A stretch of DNA of 8,003 nt, taken from assembly GCA_028292185.1 (NCBI GenBank), contig JAQGMT010000434.1, positions 1-8,003 on the forward strand, given 5' to 3'. The notes under the pieces were generated by a model. It saw only the letters and a program-made list of their open reading frames with translations, ran no database searches and was not told the DNA's origin. The translations under genes were made by a program, and so were the position numbers. Shown here one piece after another: positions 1 to 4,847 of the stretch. The DNA is from Ramlibacter sp. Lineage in GTDB: Bacteria > Pseudomonadota > Gammaproteobacteria > Burkholderiales > Burkholderiaceae_C. Numbering within the stretch: position 1 is the first letter of the stretch; the number at the start of each line of letters is the position of its first letter.

Positions 1-130
1 TGCGTTGGTCCGATTTCCTGGCTGTCGCAGAACTCGCTGCGCGCCCCGAAGGGCGCTCCGCTCAAACAACTGCGACAAGTCAGAGCACGAAGCGCGCTAA
101 AGCGCGCGGCCATGAAACCGAACCAACGCA
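1..130. repeat. Palindromic repeat element A (three-way-junction fold)
   Basis: The ends form an imperfect inverted repeat of about 20 bp (1-20 with 111-130; the outermost nine bases TGCGTTGGT / ACCAACGCA are perfect). Inside are a second stem TGTCGCAG / CTGCGACA (23-30 with 70-77) that encloses hairpin GCGCCC-CGAA-GGGCGC (41-56), and a separate hairpin GCGCGC-TAAA-GCGCGC (92-107). Together they can fold as one closing stem with two branches. No protein is encoded. It resembles the short palindromic intergenic repeats (REP/MITE-like) dispersed in Comamonadaceae genomes; that similarity is from memory, and copy number cannot be seen here. Confidence 0.6.
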
Positions 131-220
131 GGCGCCTCAAGAACGATTTACGGCAGCCCGCCCGGCCCCGGCTTTGCAGTGACATGGTGACACTACCGGT
201 GGCGCGCGACCATTTGTACT

Positions 221-452
221 CGCGGCAGGCGTTACCCGGCAGGGGCGATTTCTGTATCGGCTGTGATGTTCGGCCTGGGGCCGGGCGCGCTTGCGCGCAT
301 CAACTCTGACTCGCCGGCGCTGTTTGAGCGCAGGGGCCTCAGGGCCCGAAGCGAGTTTGCCGGCGCCGGCTCCAGGCCGAACATCACAGCGCAGTCACCG
401 CGCAAGCGGTGACCGAGACAGTATGAGCCCCTGACGGGTACCGCCTGCCGCG
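221..452. repeat. Nested inverted-repeat element B
   Basis: Long inverted repeat. The outer arms 221-246 and 427-452 match at 24 of 26 positions, and the inner arms 261-278 and 372-389 are a perfect 18-bp inverted repeat. The right arm carries about 23 extra bases (390-412), most of a perfect hairpin GTCACCGC-GCAA-GCGGTGAC (394-413). The centre (279-371) has further palindromes: GCGCGC-TT-GCGCGC (285-298), GCCGGCGC / GCGCCGGC (313-320 with 363-370) and GGGCC-TCAG-GGCCC (334-347). The inner core shares its plan with element A in opposite orientation: TGTTTGAGC at 321-329 and AGCGAGTT at 350-357 mirror AACTCGCT (31-38) and GCTCAAACA (60-68). Probably a non-autonomous mobile or REP-like element; no transposase is present. 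Confidence 0.6.
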
Positions 453-473
453 ACGCGAGGTGAATGAGCGAAA

Positions 474-509
474 CGTCTCAAGGCTGGTGCGCGTCTCAAG
501 GCTGGTGCG
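474..509. repeat. Tandem direct repeat, 2 x 18 bp
   Basis: The unit CGTCTCAAGGCTGGTGCG occurs at 474-491 and again, identically, at 492-509, followed by CG as the start of a third copy. It lies 17 bp beyond the stop codon of the safE-like gene and just outside element B. With only two copies and no spacers it is not a CRISPR; replication slippage is the simplest origin. Confidence 0.85.
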
Positions 510-526
510 CGAAGGCCCAGTGCGCC

Positions 527-1222
527 TCAAACCAACCCGCACCAAACCGCGATGCGATGCGCAAGGTCCATCCACAGTGCCCACGCGGCGGCGGCGGCGA
601 GCAGCAGCCCGGACGCGCGAGTGCCCCAGTCCTTGCGGATCTTGTCGCCGCTGCGTTGGAGGCGCTCGAGCAATTTCGGCGCGAGCGCCAGCGAGACAGC
701 GCTGCCGATCGCAAACAGGGCCATCGACAGTGCGCCGTCGAGCGGGCCGCCGCTGAGCGACGCCACCAAGAGCGCGGAATAAAGCAAGCCGCAAGGCATG
801 AAGGCCCACAGGGCGCCCGCTGTGAAGATGCCGCCCCGTGTGCCCGCCCAGGGCCGGATGCGCGACCACGTGTTGCGACCCGCTTGACTCACCCACTCCG
901 GCTGCCGCGCCAAGGCCAGCAGCGTGAGGCCCCAGGCCAGCACGGCCAGGTGAAACAGCGTCCACAGCGGCCGCAGTGCGGCGGTCTGGCCAGTGAACCA
1001 CGCGAAGGATTGAATCGCTTGCGCTGCCGCTGCGCCCGCAACCGAATAACCGATGAAGCGCCCGGCCTGGAACAGCAACGGCGCTGGCGTCGTCCGCGCG
1101 CCCGCACGCTGGATCGGCACGATGCGCACGATACCGGCGCAAGCTGCGCCACACATCGCGGCGCAATGAGGCCCCCCGGCCAGGCCCATCAGCAGCGCCG
1201 TCGCGGCGAGCGTGGTGGACAT
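527..1222 (-). CDS. SafE/TauE-like membrane protein (COG2836 type)
   Basis: A 231-residue integral inner-membrane protein with about six hydrophobic segments (roughly residues 5-30, 51-75, 84-105, 130-156, 163-186, 202-220). The N-terminal motif GLAGGPHCAAMCG (H19, C20, C24, with C28 after it) and the later FMPCGLLYSAL (C144) are the two signatures of the COG2836 sulfite exporter TauE/SafE family, distantly related to the DsbD/CcdA membrane domain. The paired Cys/His motifs inside the membrane suggest thiol or metal (copper) handling rather than sulfite export; the family name is weak evidence of substrate. I chose the ATG at 1222 because the frame upstream overlaps hemN and does not resemble the family; no clear Shine-Dalgarno is visible. 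It starts 10 bp after the hemN stop, so the two are probably co-transcribed. In related betaproteobacteria such a gene often sits between cbb3 oxidase assembly genes (ccoGHIS) and hemN/fnr (from memory), suggesting a role in cytochrome oxidase maturation. Confidence 0.85.
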   Translation of the reverse strand: MSTTLAATALLMGLAGGPHCAAMCGAACAGIVRIVPIQRAGARTTPAPLLFQAGRFIGYSVAGAAAAQAIQSFAWFTGQTAALRPLWTLFHLAVLAWGLTLLALARQPEWVSQAGRNTWSRIRPWAGTRGGIFTAGALWAFMPCGLLYSALLVASLSGGPLDGALSMALFAIGSAVSLALAPKLLERLQRSGDKIRKDWGTRASGLLLAAAAAWALWMDLAHRIAVWCGLV

Positions 1223-1232
1223 CGCCGCGAGT

Positions 1233-2615
1233 TCAGATGATGCGCGAGAACTTCGCGCGATTGCGATCGGCCTGCACGTAGCGGTCGAACACCATCGCGA
1301 TGGCGCGCACCACGTACCAGCCACTCGCGGTGACCTGGATGCCGGCATCGTCCAGCTTCAGCAAGCCCATCTCCTCGTATTCGCCAAGTCGCTCCAGTTC
1401 GGCGGCGAAGTACTGCTGGAAATCCAGCAGCCAGGCCAGTTCGATCGACTCGAACACGAGCTGGCCCTGGCACATCAGCGCCATGATCACGGCGCGGCGC
1501 GCGAGGTCGTCGCGGCTCAATGCCAGCCCGCGCACCACGGGCAGCCGGTCCTGCTCCAGCAGGTCGTAGTATTCCTCCAGCGTCTTCGCGTTCTGGCTAT
1601 AGCTTGCCCCGATGCGGCCGATGGCCGAAACGCCGAGGCCGACCAGGTCGCAATCGGGCTGCGTGCTGTATCCCTGGAAATTGCGATGCAGGCGCCCTTG
1701 CCGCTTGGCAATGGCCAGCGCGTCGCTGGGCAAGGCGAAGTGGTCCATGCCGATGTACACGTAGCCGGCGTCGCCGAATGCGCTGAGCGAGCGCTCCAGC
1801 ATGTTCAGCTTCGTGCCGCCATCGGGAAGGTCGATCGGCACGATGTGACGCTGCGGCTTGAAGCGCGCCGGCAGGTGCGCGTACGCGTACAAGGCGATGC
1901 GGTCGGGCCGCAACTGCGCGATGCGCGCGAGGGTGCGATCGAAGCTCTCGGCGGTCTGGCGCGGCAGGCCGTAGATCAGGTCCACGTTGATCGACTCGAA
2001 GCCGATCAGCCGCGCGGCATCCATCAACTGGAACACCTGCTCGGCCGGCTGGATGCGATGCACGGCCTTCTGGACTTCGGGCTCGAAGTCCTGCACGCCG
2101 AAGCTGATGCGGTTGAAGCCCAGTCGGGCGAGGTGCTCGAGGCGGGCCGCGTCCACCGTGCGGGGATCGATCTCGATCGACTGCTCGCCGCCGGGCGCGA
2201 GCGCGAAGCTGCGCCTGAGCATCTGCACCAGGCCGGTGAGTTCTTCATTCGACAGGAACGTGGGCGACCCGCCGCCCAGGTGCAGCTGCGTGACCGGGCG
2301 GTCGCGCCCGATCTGCCGCGTGTAGAGCTCTATTTCGCGTTCCAACGCGCGCAGGTACGGTGCCGATCGGTCGTGCTTCTTGGTGATGATCTTGTTGCAG
2401 GCGCAGTAGTAGCAAAGCGACTCGCAAAATGGGATGTGCACGTAGATCGACAGGGGCTGCACCTGCACGGCGGGGCCGGCGCGGCGCTGCGTGATCGCCG
2501 TGGCCAGGTCGGCGGGGCCAAAAGCCTCCACGAAGCGGTCGGCCGTCGGGTACGAGGTGTAGCGGGGCCCCGGGACGTCGAAGCGCCGCAGCAGATCGGT
2601 CGAAACGGATGTCAT
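1233..2615 (-). CDS. Oxygen-independent coproporphyrinogen III oxidase HemN
   Basis: A 460-residue radical-SAM enzyme that decarboxylates two propionates of coproporphyrinogen III to give protoporphyrinogen IX without O2, allowing heme synthesis under anoxia; cytoplasmic. The radical-SAM cluster motif is YVHIPFCESLCYYCACNK, with C64, C68 and C71 binding the 4Fe-4S cluster; the extra C73 and the preceding tyrosine (Y58) are typical of true HemN and separate it from HemW. GGGSPTFL (114-121) is the SAM-binding glycine motif. IGMDHFALPSDAL (288-300) and RNFQGYSTQ (311-319) are HemN signatures, and the C-terminal part matches the HemN cap domain. Length agrees with the E. coli enzyme (about 457). 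Start: ATG at 2615, since the protein then begins with the usual short leader before RYTSYPTADRF; the ribosome site is weak (GGAA about 11 bases upstream). An FNR-type box (2670-2683) lies 54 bp upstream and fnr is divergent, consistent with anaerobic induction. Confidence 0.97.
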   Translation of the reverse strand: MTSVSTDLLRRFDVPGPRYTSYPTADRFVEAFGPADLATAITQRRAGPAVQVQPLSIYVHIPFCESLCYYCACNKIITKKHDRSAPYLRALEREIELYTRQIGRDRPVTQLHLGGGSPTFLSNEELTGLVQMLRRSFALAPGGEQSIEIDPRTVDAARLEHLARLGFNRISFGVQDFEPEVQKAVHRIQPAEQVFQLMDAARLIGFESINVDLIYGLPRQTAESFDRTLARIAQLRPDRIALYAYAHLPARFKPQRHIVPIDLPDGGTKLNMLERSLSAFGDAGYVYIGMDHFALPSDALAIAKRQGRLHRNFQGYSTQPDCDLVGLGVSAIGRIGASYSQNAKTLEEYYDLLEQDRLPVVRGLALSRDDLARRAVIMALMCQGQLVFESIELAWLLDFQQYFAAELERLGEYEEMGLLKLDDAGIQVTASGWYVVRAIAMVFDRYVQADRNRAKFSRII

Positions 2616-2669
2616 TGGAGCGGTTCCGGTAGTGAGCCTCGACTTTGCAGGCCCTTGCGGGCGTGATGG

Positions 2670-2683
2670 TTGACATTCGTCAA
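2670..2683. promoter_or_regulatory. FNR/DNR-type box shared by hemN and fnr
   Basis: TTGACATTCGTCAA is a perfect TTGAC-N4-GTCAA dyad, the pattern bound by FNR/CRP-superfamily regulators. It lies between divergent hemN and fnr. Towards fnr its centre (2676.5) is about 41.5 bp before a start point predicted from the -10-like GACAAT at 2705-2710, the class II activator position. Towards hemN a -41.5 placement predicts a start near 2635, about 20 bases before the ATG, with only a weak -10 (CAAAGT). The same 14-mer, reverse-complemented, recurs at 4138-4151. Confidence 0.8.
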
Positions 2684-2704
2684 GTCGGGCCTGGGCCTGG
2701 CCCG

Positions 2705-2710
2705 GACAAT
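2705..2710 (+). promoter_or_regulatory. Putative -10 hexamer of fnr
   Basis: GACAAT matches TATAAT at four of six positions. A start about 7 bases downstream (near 2717-2718) would place the box at 2670-2683 at -41.5 and the box at 2711-2724 over the start point. No good -35 hexamer stands 16-18 bp upstream, as expected of an activator-dependent promoter. This is an inference from spacing only. Confidence 0.4.
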
Positions 2711-2724
2711 TTGATCTGGATCAC
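2711..2724. promoter_or_regulatory. FNR box proximal to fnr (probable autorepression site)
   Basis: TTGATCTGGATCAC matches the FNR consensus TTGAT-N4-ATCAA at nine of ten fixed positions. It ends 27 bp before the GTG start of fnr, too close for class II activation of that gene, and would overlap the predicted transcription start. In E. coli, FNR represses its own gene through a site over the start point, so negative autoregulation is the likely role. Confidence 0.75.
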
Positions 2725-2740
2725 ACGAAGCCGCTGCAGC

Positions 2741-2745
2741 AAGGA
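2741..2745 (+). promoter_or_regulatory. Ribosome binding site deciding the fnr GTG start
   Basis: AAGGA stands six bases before GTG at 2752. The next in-frame ATG (2815) has only CCCCCACACC before it, so GTG is preferred. Confidence 0.7.
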
Positions 2746-2751
2746 AAACCC

Positions 2752-3519
2752 GTGCATTCCATCACCGTCAATTCGCTACCCTCCGACAGCGCGAGGCCTG
2801 TGGACCCCCACACCATGAAAGTGGCGTGCTCCAACTGCAACCTGCGCGAGCTGTGCATGCCGGTAGGCCTTTCGGCCGAAGAACTCGAGCGGGTCGACGA
2901 GCTCGTCGCCACGCGCCGCAAGGTCAAGCGGGGCACCGCGCTGTTTCGCAATGGCGAGGCCTTCAATTCCCTGTTCGCCATCCGCACCGGCTTCTTCAAG
3001 ACCTGCGTCACCGCGGTGGATGGCCGCGACCAGGTCACGGGCTTCCAGATGGCCGGCGAGATCGTGGGGCTGGACGGCATCGTCAGCGACCGGCACACGT
3101 GCGACGCCGTGGCCCTGGAAGATGCCGAGGTTTGCGTGATGCCTTTCGATCGCATCGGCGAGCTGTCGCGCGAAATCGGCGCCTTGCAGCACCACGTGCA
3201 TCGCATCATGAGCCGCGAGATCGTGCGCGAGCACGGCGTGATGCTGCTGCTGGGGAGCATGCGCGCGGAAGAGCGGCTGGCCGCCTTCCTGCTGAACCTG
3301 GTGCAGCGGCTGCACGCACGCGGCTTCTCGCAGACGGAACTGGTGCTGCGCATGACGCGCGAAGAAATCGGCAGCTACCTCGGGCTCAAGCTCGAGACCG
3401 TGAGCCGCACGTTTTCCAAGTTCGCCGACGATGGGCTGGTCGAGGTGCGGCAGCGTCACCTGCGCATCATCGACGCGCAGGCACTGCGCCGGATCGTCAA
3501 CCAGCAAGGCGGCGCCTGA
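2752..3519 (+). CDS. FNR-type oxygen-sensing transcriptional regulator
   Basis: A 255-residue CRP/FNR-family dimeric DNA-binding protein. The N-terminal CSNCNLRELC gives C26, C29 and C35 with the C-x2-C-x5-C spacing of E. coli FNR (C20, C23, C29), and C117 in DRHTCDAVAL corresponds to C122. All four ligands of the O2-labile 4Fe-4S cluster are therefore present, marking a true oxygen sensor rather than a clusterless DNR/CRP. A cyclic-nucleotide-binding-like beta-barrel covers about residues 40-130 and a dimerisation helix about 135-165. The helix-turn-helix (about 200-224, MTREEIGSYLGLKLETVSRT) contains the recognition motif E215-T-V-S218-R219, the E..SR that reads TTGA half-sites. The GTG start at 2752 is backed by AAGGA. 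It is divergent from hemN and convergent with hemerythrin, and two FNR-type boxes precede it, suggesting autoregulation. It is the likely controller of the neighbouring genes. Confidence 0.96.
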   Translation: MHSITVNSLPSDSARPVDPHTMKVACSNCNLRELCMPVGLSAEELERVDELVATRRKVKRGTALFRNGEAFNSLFAIRTGFFKTCVTAVDGRDQVTGFQMAGEIVGLDGIVSDRHTCDAVALEDAEVCVMPFDRIGELSREIGALQHHVHRIMSREIVREHGVMLLLGSMRAEERLAAFLLNLVQRLHARGFSQTELVLRMTREEIGSYLGLKLETVSRTFSKFADDGLVEVRQRHLRIIDAQALRRIVNQQGGA

Positions 3520-3545
3520 GCCGCGCGGGCTGCCGCCGCCGCTCA
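3517..3545. terminator. Stop-to-stop palindrome between convergent fnr and hemerythrin genes
   Basis: The 29-bp stretch from the fnr stop codon to the hemerythrin stop codon is an imperfect dyad: the outer TGAGC / GCTCA arms are perfect and contain both stop codons, and 11 of 14 positions pair overall around one central base. It is GC-rich and lacks a T-tract on either strand, so a bidirectional terminator role is possible but not shown. Only 23 bp separate the two genes, leaving no room for anything else. Confidence 0.4.
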
Positions 3546-4088
3546 GATGTAGCCCACCACCTTGGGTGCGTGCCGCAGGTGCAGCGAAAGGCCCAGTGCG
3601 GCCATGTGGTTGTCGTTGCGGCCCAGGATCTCCTGCGCCAGCGGCAGGAACCTGCTTTCCTCGAAGGCGGCATGCGCCGCATACAAGCGCATCAGGTCGC
3701 CCACATCGCCGGCGTTGACCTCGGCGGATTGCCCAACAGCCGCCGAGCGCACCGAGGGCTTGAGCTTTTTCCACACCATTTCGATGGCGCGGTGTTCGGC
3801 GACCAGCCGCTCGACCATCGTTGCCACCCGCTCGTACTCGCCGCCAGGCGCCGCGCTCTTCAGCACCGCCGGGAACAGTTCGGTCTCTTCATCCGCATGG
3901 TGGGCCAGCACCGCGCCGTCGAAGACCGCGAAGGTCTCTGCCGACGCCCGGCGCGCACGCTCCGCGGCCGCCACCATTTCGGGCAGACCGGACAGCACGC
4001 GCAGGCCGGACAGGATGCCGGAATGGCACTGCGAGAAGGCGTCGATCGGCGTCGAATCGGTAGGGGGGTGCGGGCTAAGGGCGTCCAT
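3543..4088 (-). CDS. Hemerythrin HHE domain protein
   Basis: A 181-residue four-helix-bundle protein expected to bind a non-heme di-iron centre and, with it, O2 or NO; cytoplasmic, without signal peptide or membrane segment. The ligand pattern is complete: H22 (CHSGIL), H64-x3-E68 (HHADEETELFP), H99 (AEHRAIE) and H139-x3-E143 (HAAFEESRFLPLA). Residues 1-18 are a proline-rich, probably disordered leader. Start: ATG at 4088, with GAGGAG ten bases upstream (4099-4104). It is convergent with fnr and divergent from the prolyl isomerase, and an FNR-type box lies about 50 bp upstream (4138-4151). Families of this kind have been linked to NO or O2 sensing, iron delivery and repair of iron-sulfur/di-iron proteins (RIC/YtfE); this one lacks the extra N-terminal domain of YtfE, so its precise job is open. 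The context favours protecting or tuning the anaerobic system against O2 or NO. Confidence 0.9.
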   Translation of the reverse strand: MDALSPHPPTDSTPIDAFSQCHSGILSGLRVLSGLPEMVAAAERARRASAETFAVFDGAVLAHHADEETELFPAVLKSAAPGGEYERVATMVERLVAEHRAIEMVWKKLKPSVRSAAVGQSAEVNAGDVGDLMRLYAAHAAFEESRFLPLAQEILGRNDNHMAALGLSLHLRHAPKVVGYI

Positions 4089-4098
4089 GGGTGTTGAT

Positions 4099-4115
4099 CT
4101 CCTCGCCCCAGTCTA
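4099..4115 (-). promoter_or_regulatory. Hemerythrin ribosome site and putative -10
   Basis: On the minus strand GAGGAG (4104-4099) stands ten bases before the ATG. TAGACT (4115-4110) matches TATAAT at four of six, including TA and final T, and lies where a -10 belongs if the box centred at 4144.5 acts at -41.5 (start near 4103). That start would leave a leader of about 15 bases and would clip the edge of the ribosome site, so the exact start is doubtful. Confidence 0.4.
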
Positions 4116-4137
4116 GGAACGCCGCCGGGCCGCCGGG

Positions 4138-4151
4138 TTGACGAATGTCAA
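4138..4151. promoter_or_regulatory. FNR/DNR-type box upstream of hemerythrin
   Basis: TTGACGAATGTCAA is a perfect TTGAC-N4-GTCAA dyad and the exact reverse complement of the box at 2670-2683, including the four spacer bases. It is centred 56 bp upstream of the hemerythrin start codon, with a -10-like TAGACT at the class II distance, so activation of hemerythrin under low oxygen is the likely role. Confidence 0.75.
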
Positions 4152-4202
4152 ACGGCCGTCCCATCGGCGAATGCACGGCGCGCATCGGCGCAGCAATCCC
4201 TG

Positions 4203-4216
4203 TTGACCTGAGTCAA
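4203..4216. promoter_or_regulatory. FNR/DNR-type box upstream of the isomerase-NMO-nrdJ series
   Basis: TTGACCTGAGTCAA is a third perfect TTGAC-N4-GTCAA dyad, 65 bp from the box at 4138-4151. Its centre is 41.5 bp before position 4251, and TACGCT at 4239-4244 occupies the corresponding -10 slot, which suggests class II activation of the plus-strand series starting at 4282. Confidence 0.75.
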
Positions 4217-4238
4217 ACCCACTCGGGCAGCGAACCCA

Positions 4239-4244
4239 TACGCT
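4239..4244 (+). promoter_or_regulatory. Putative -10 of the isomerase promoter
   Basis: TACGCT keeps the three most conserved positions of TATAAT (TA and final T). With a start near 4251, the leader to the ATG at 4282 would be about 31 bases. Identified by spacing from the FNR-type box only. Confidence 0.35.
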
Positions 4245-4281
4245 GCACCCAGCCCACACGGGCTTGCAACTGGAGCAGTCA

Positions 4282-4806
4282 ATGAAAGCATCCACAGGAT
4301 GCGCAAGCGGCACTCGCGGCGGCGCCGGCGCCGGCACGAGCCCGACGGACGAAGAGTGCCGCCTGTACTACGAGCGGTGCAAGGACGCATTCGTGCAAGG
4401 CCGCCTGGTGCACGCACGCCACATCCTGTTCGCCGTCACGCCCGGCGTGAACGTGCATGTGCTGACGGTGCGCGCCGAGCAGGCGCTGATCGAGCTGAGT
4501 CGCAAGAACGCCACCACGCAGCGCTTTGCCGAACTGGCGCGCGAGCTGTCCAGCTGCCCCAGCGCCGACAAGGGCGGCGACCTCGGCTGGTTCGGTTCGC
4601 ATGAATGCGGCGAGGAACTGGCCAACGAATTGTTCCACCAGAAGAACCCGATGCACGGCATGGGGCTGCACCCTCGGCTGGTGCACAGCCGCCATGGCTT
4701 TCACATCGTCGAGGTCCTTGGCCGCAGGCAAGGCCGCCAAGCCACGTTCGCCGAGGTGCGGGACGTCATCGCGGCGCGGCTCCGCTGCAATGACTGCTAT
4801 GTTTGA
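4282..4806 (+). CDS. Parvulin-type peptidyl-prolyl cis-trans isomerase (PpiC/NifM-like)
   Basis: A 174-residue protein with one parvulin domain (about 43-147), which catalyses cis-trans isomerisation of X-Pro bonds. Visible signatures: HARHILF (44-50, H47 equivalent to the first active-site His), FAELARELSSCPSADKGGDLGWF (82-104, with C92 at the parvulin cysteine position) and SRHGFHIVEV (136-145, H141 the second active-site His). There is no signal peptide or membrane anchor, unlike SurA or PpiD, so it should act in the cytoplasm. Residues 5-22 are a Gly/Ser/Thr/Ala-rich linker. Seven cysteines (7, 26, 33, 92, 109, 169, 172), including a C-terminal CNDC, are unusual for the family. Start: ATG at 4282 with GGAG six bases upstream; a TTG 18 bases earlier is less likely. 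Cytoplasmic parvulins of this kind are associated with maturation of anaerobic metalloenzymes (NifM for nitrogenase; a PpiC gene beside narGHJI in pseudomonads, from memory). Its client here is unknown. Confidence 0.9.
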   Translation: MKASTGCASGTRGGAGAGTSPTDEECRLYYERCKDAFVQGRLVHARHILFAVTPGVNVHVLTVRAEQALIELSRKNATTQRFAELARELSSCPSADKGGDLGWFGSHECGEELANELFHQKNPMHGMGLHPRLVHSRHGFHIVEVLGRRQGRQATFAEVRDVIAARLRCNDCYV

Positions 4807-4823
4807 TGCAGAACAACACGAGT

Positions 4824-4847
4824 TCGAGGCTCCTTCGGTAGCCTCGA
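4824..4847 (+). other. Intergenic UUCG-capped hairpin
   Basis: TCGAGGCT (4824-4831) pairs perfectly with AGCCTCGA (4840-4847), enclosing a C-T mismatch and C-TTCG-G, a very stable tetraloop. It sits in the 79-bp gap between the isomerase and the NMO gene and is not followed by a T-run, so it is more likely an mRNA-stability or processing element than an intrinsic terminator. It would fall inside the coding region if the NMO started at the alternative ATG (4799). Confidence 0.6.

Larger units (their letters stand above)
1..526. other. Gene-free repeat-rich region
   Basis: No open frame here has a plausible start, ribosome binding site and protein-like composition. The stretch is dominated by palindromes: element A (1-130), element B (221-452) and a tandem 18-mer pair (474-509). 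Positions 131-220 between A and B hold nothing I recognise. The hemN-safE transcript would run leftwards into this region, so the hairpins could end or stabilise that message, but none is followed by a T-tract. The left boundary of element A coincides with the window edge, so it may extend further. Confidence 0.7.

Noticed and set aside
1..130. Integron attC site or insertion sequence
   Set aside because: No attC core sites (GTTRRRY and its partner) in the right places, no integrase and no transposase; a REP/MITE-like element fits better.
112..309. Small plus-strand open frame (65 codons) in the repeat region
   Set aside because: It spans the boundary of element A and one arm of element B, has no ribosome site, and is Arg/Pro-rich without protein-like features.
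474..509. CRISPR-like repeat
   Set aside because: Only two abutting copies, no spacers and no cas genes in the window.
1223..1348. Longer start for the safE-like gene within hemN
   Set aside because: The extra 42 residues lie over the 3' end of hemN and precede the first membrane segment without resemblance to the family.
1233..2615. HemW (heme chaperone) rather than HemN
   Set aside because: The fourth cysteine after the CxxxCxxC motif and the HemN-specific C-terminal motifs are present, and the length of 460 is that of HemN.
1212..2666. Long plus-strand open frame opposite hemN (484 codons)
   Set aside because: It is antisense to a clear HemN with catalytic motifs; its His/Gln/Ala/Arg-rich composition is typical of a GC-rich shadow frame.
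2670..2675. TTGACA as a sigma-70 -35 element for fnr
   Set aside because: No -10-like hexamer lies 16-18 bp downstream (2693-2698 is GGGCCT); the bases are better explained as half of the palindromic box.
2826..4097. Plus-strand open frame (423 codons) running across fnr and the hemerythrin gene
   Set aside because: It crosses two genes in other frames, is rich in Arg/Ala, and has no family resemblance.
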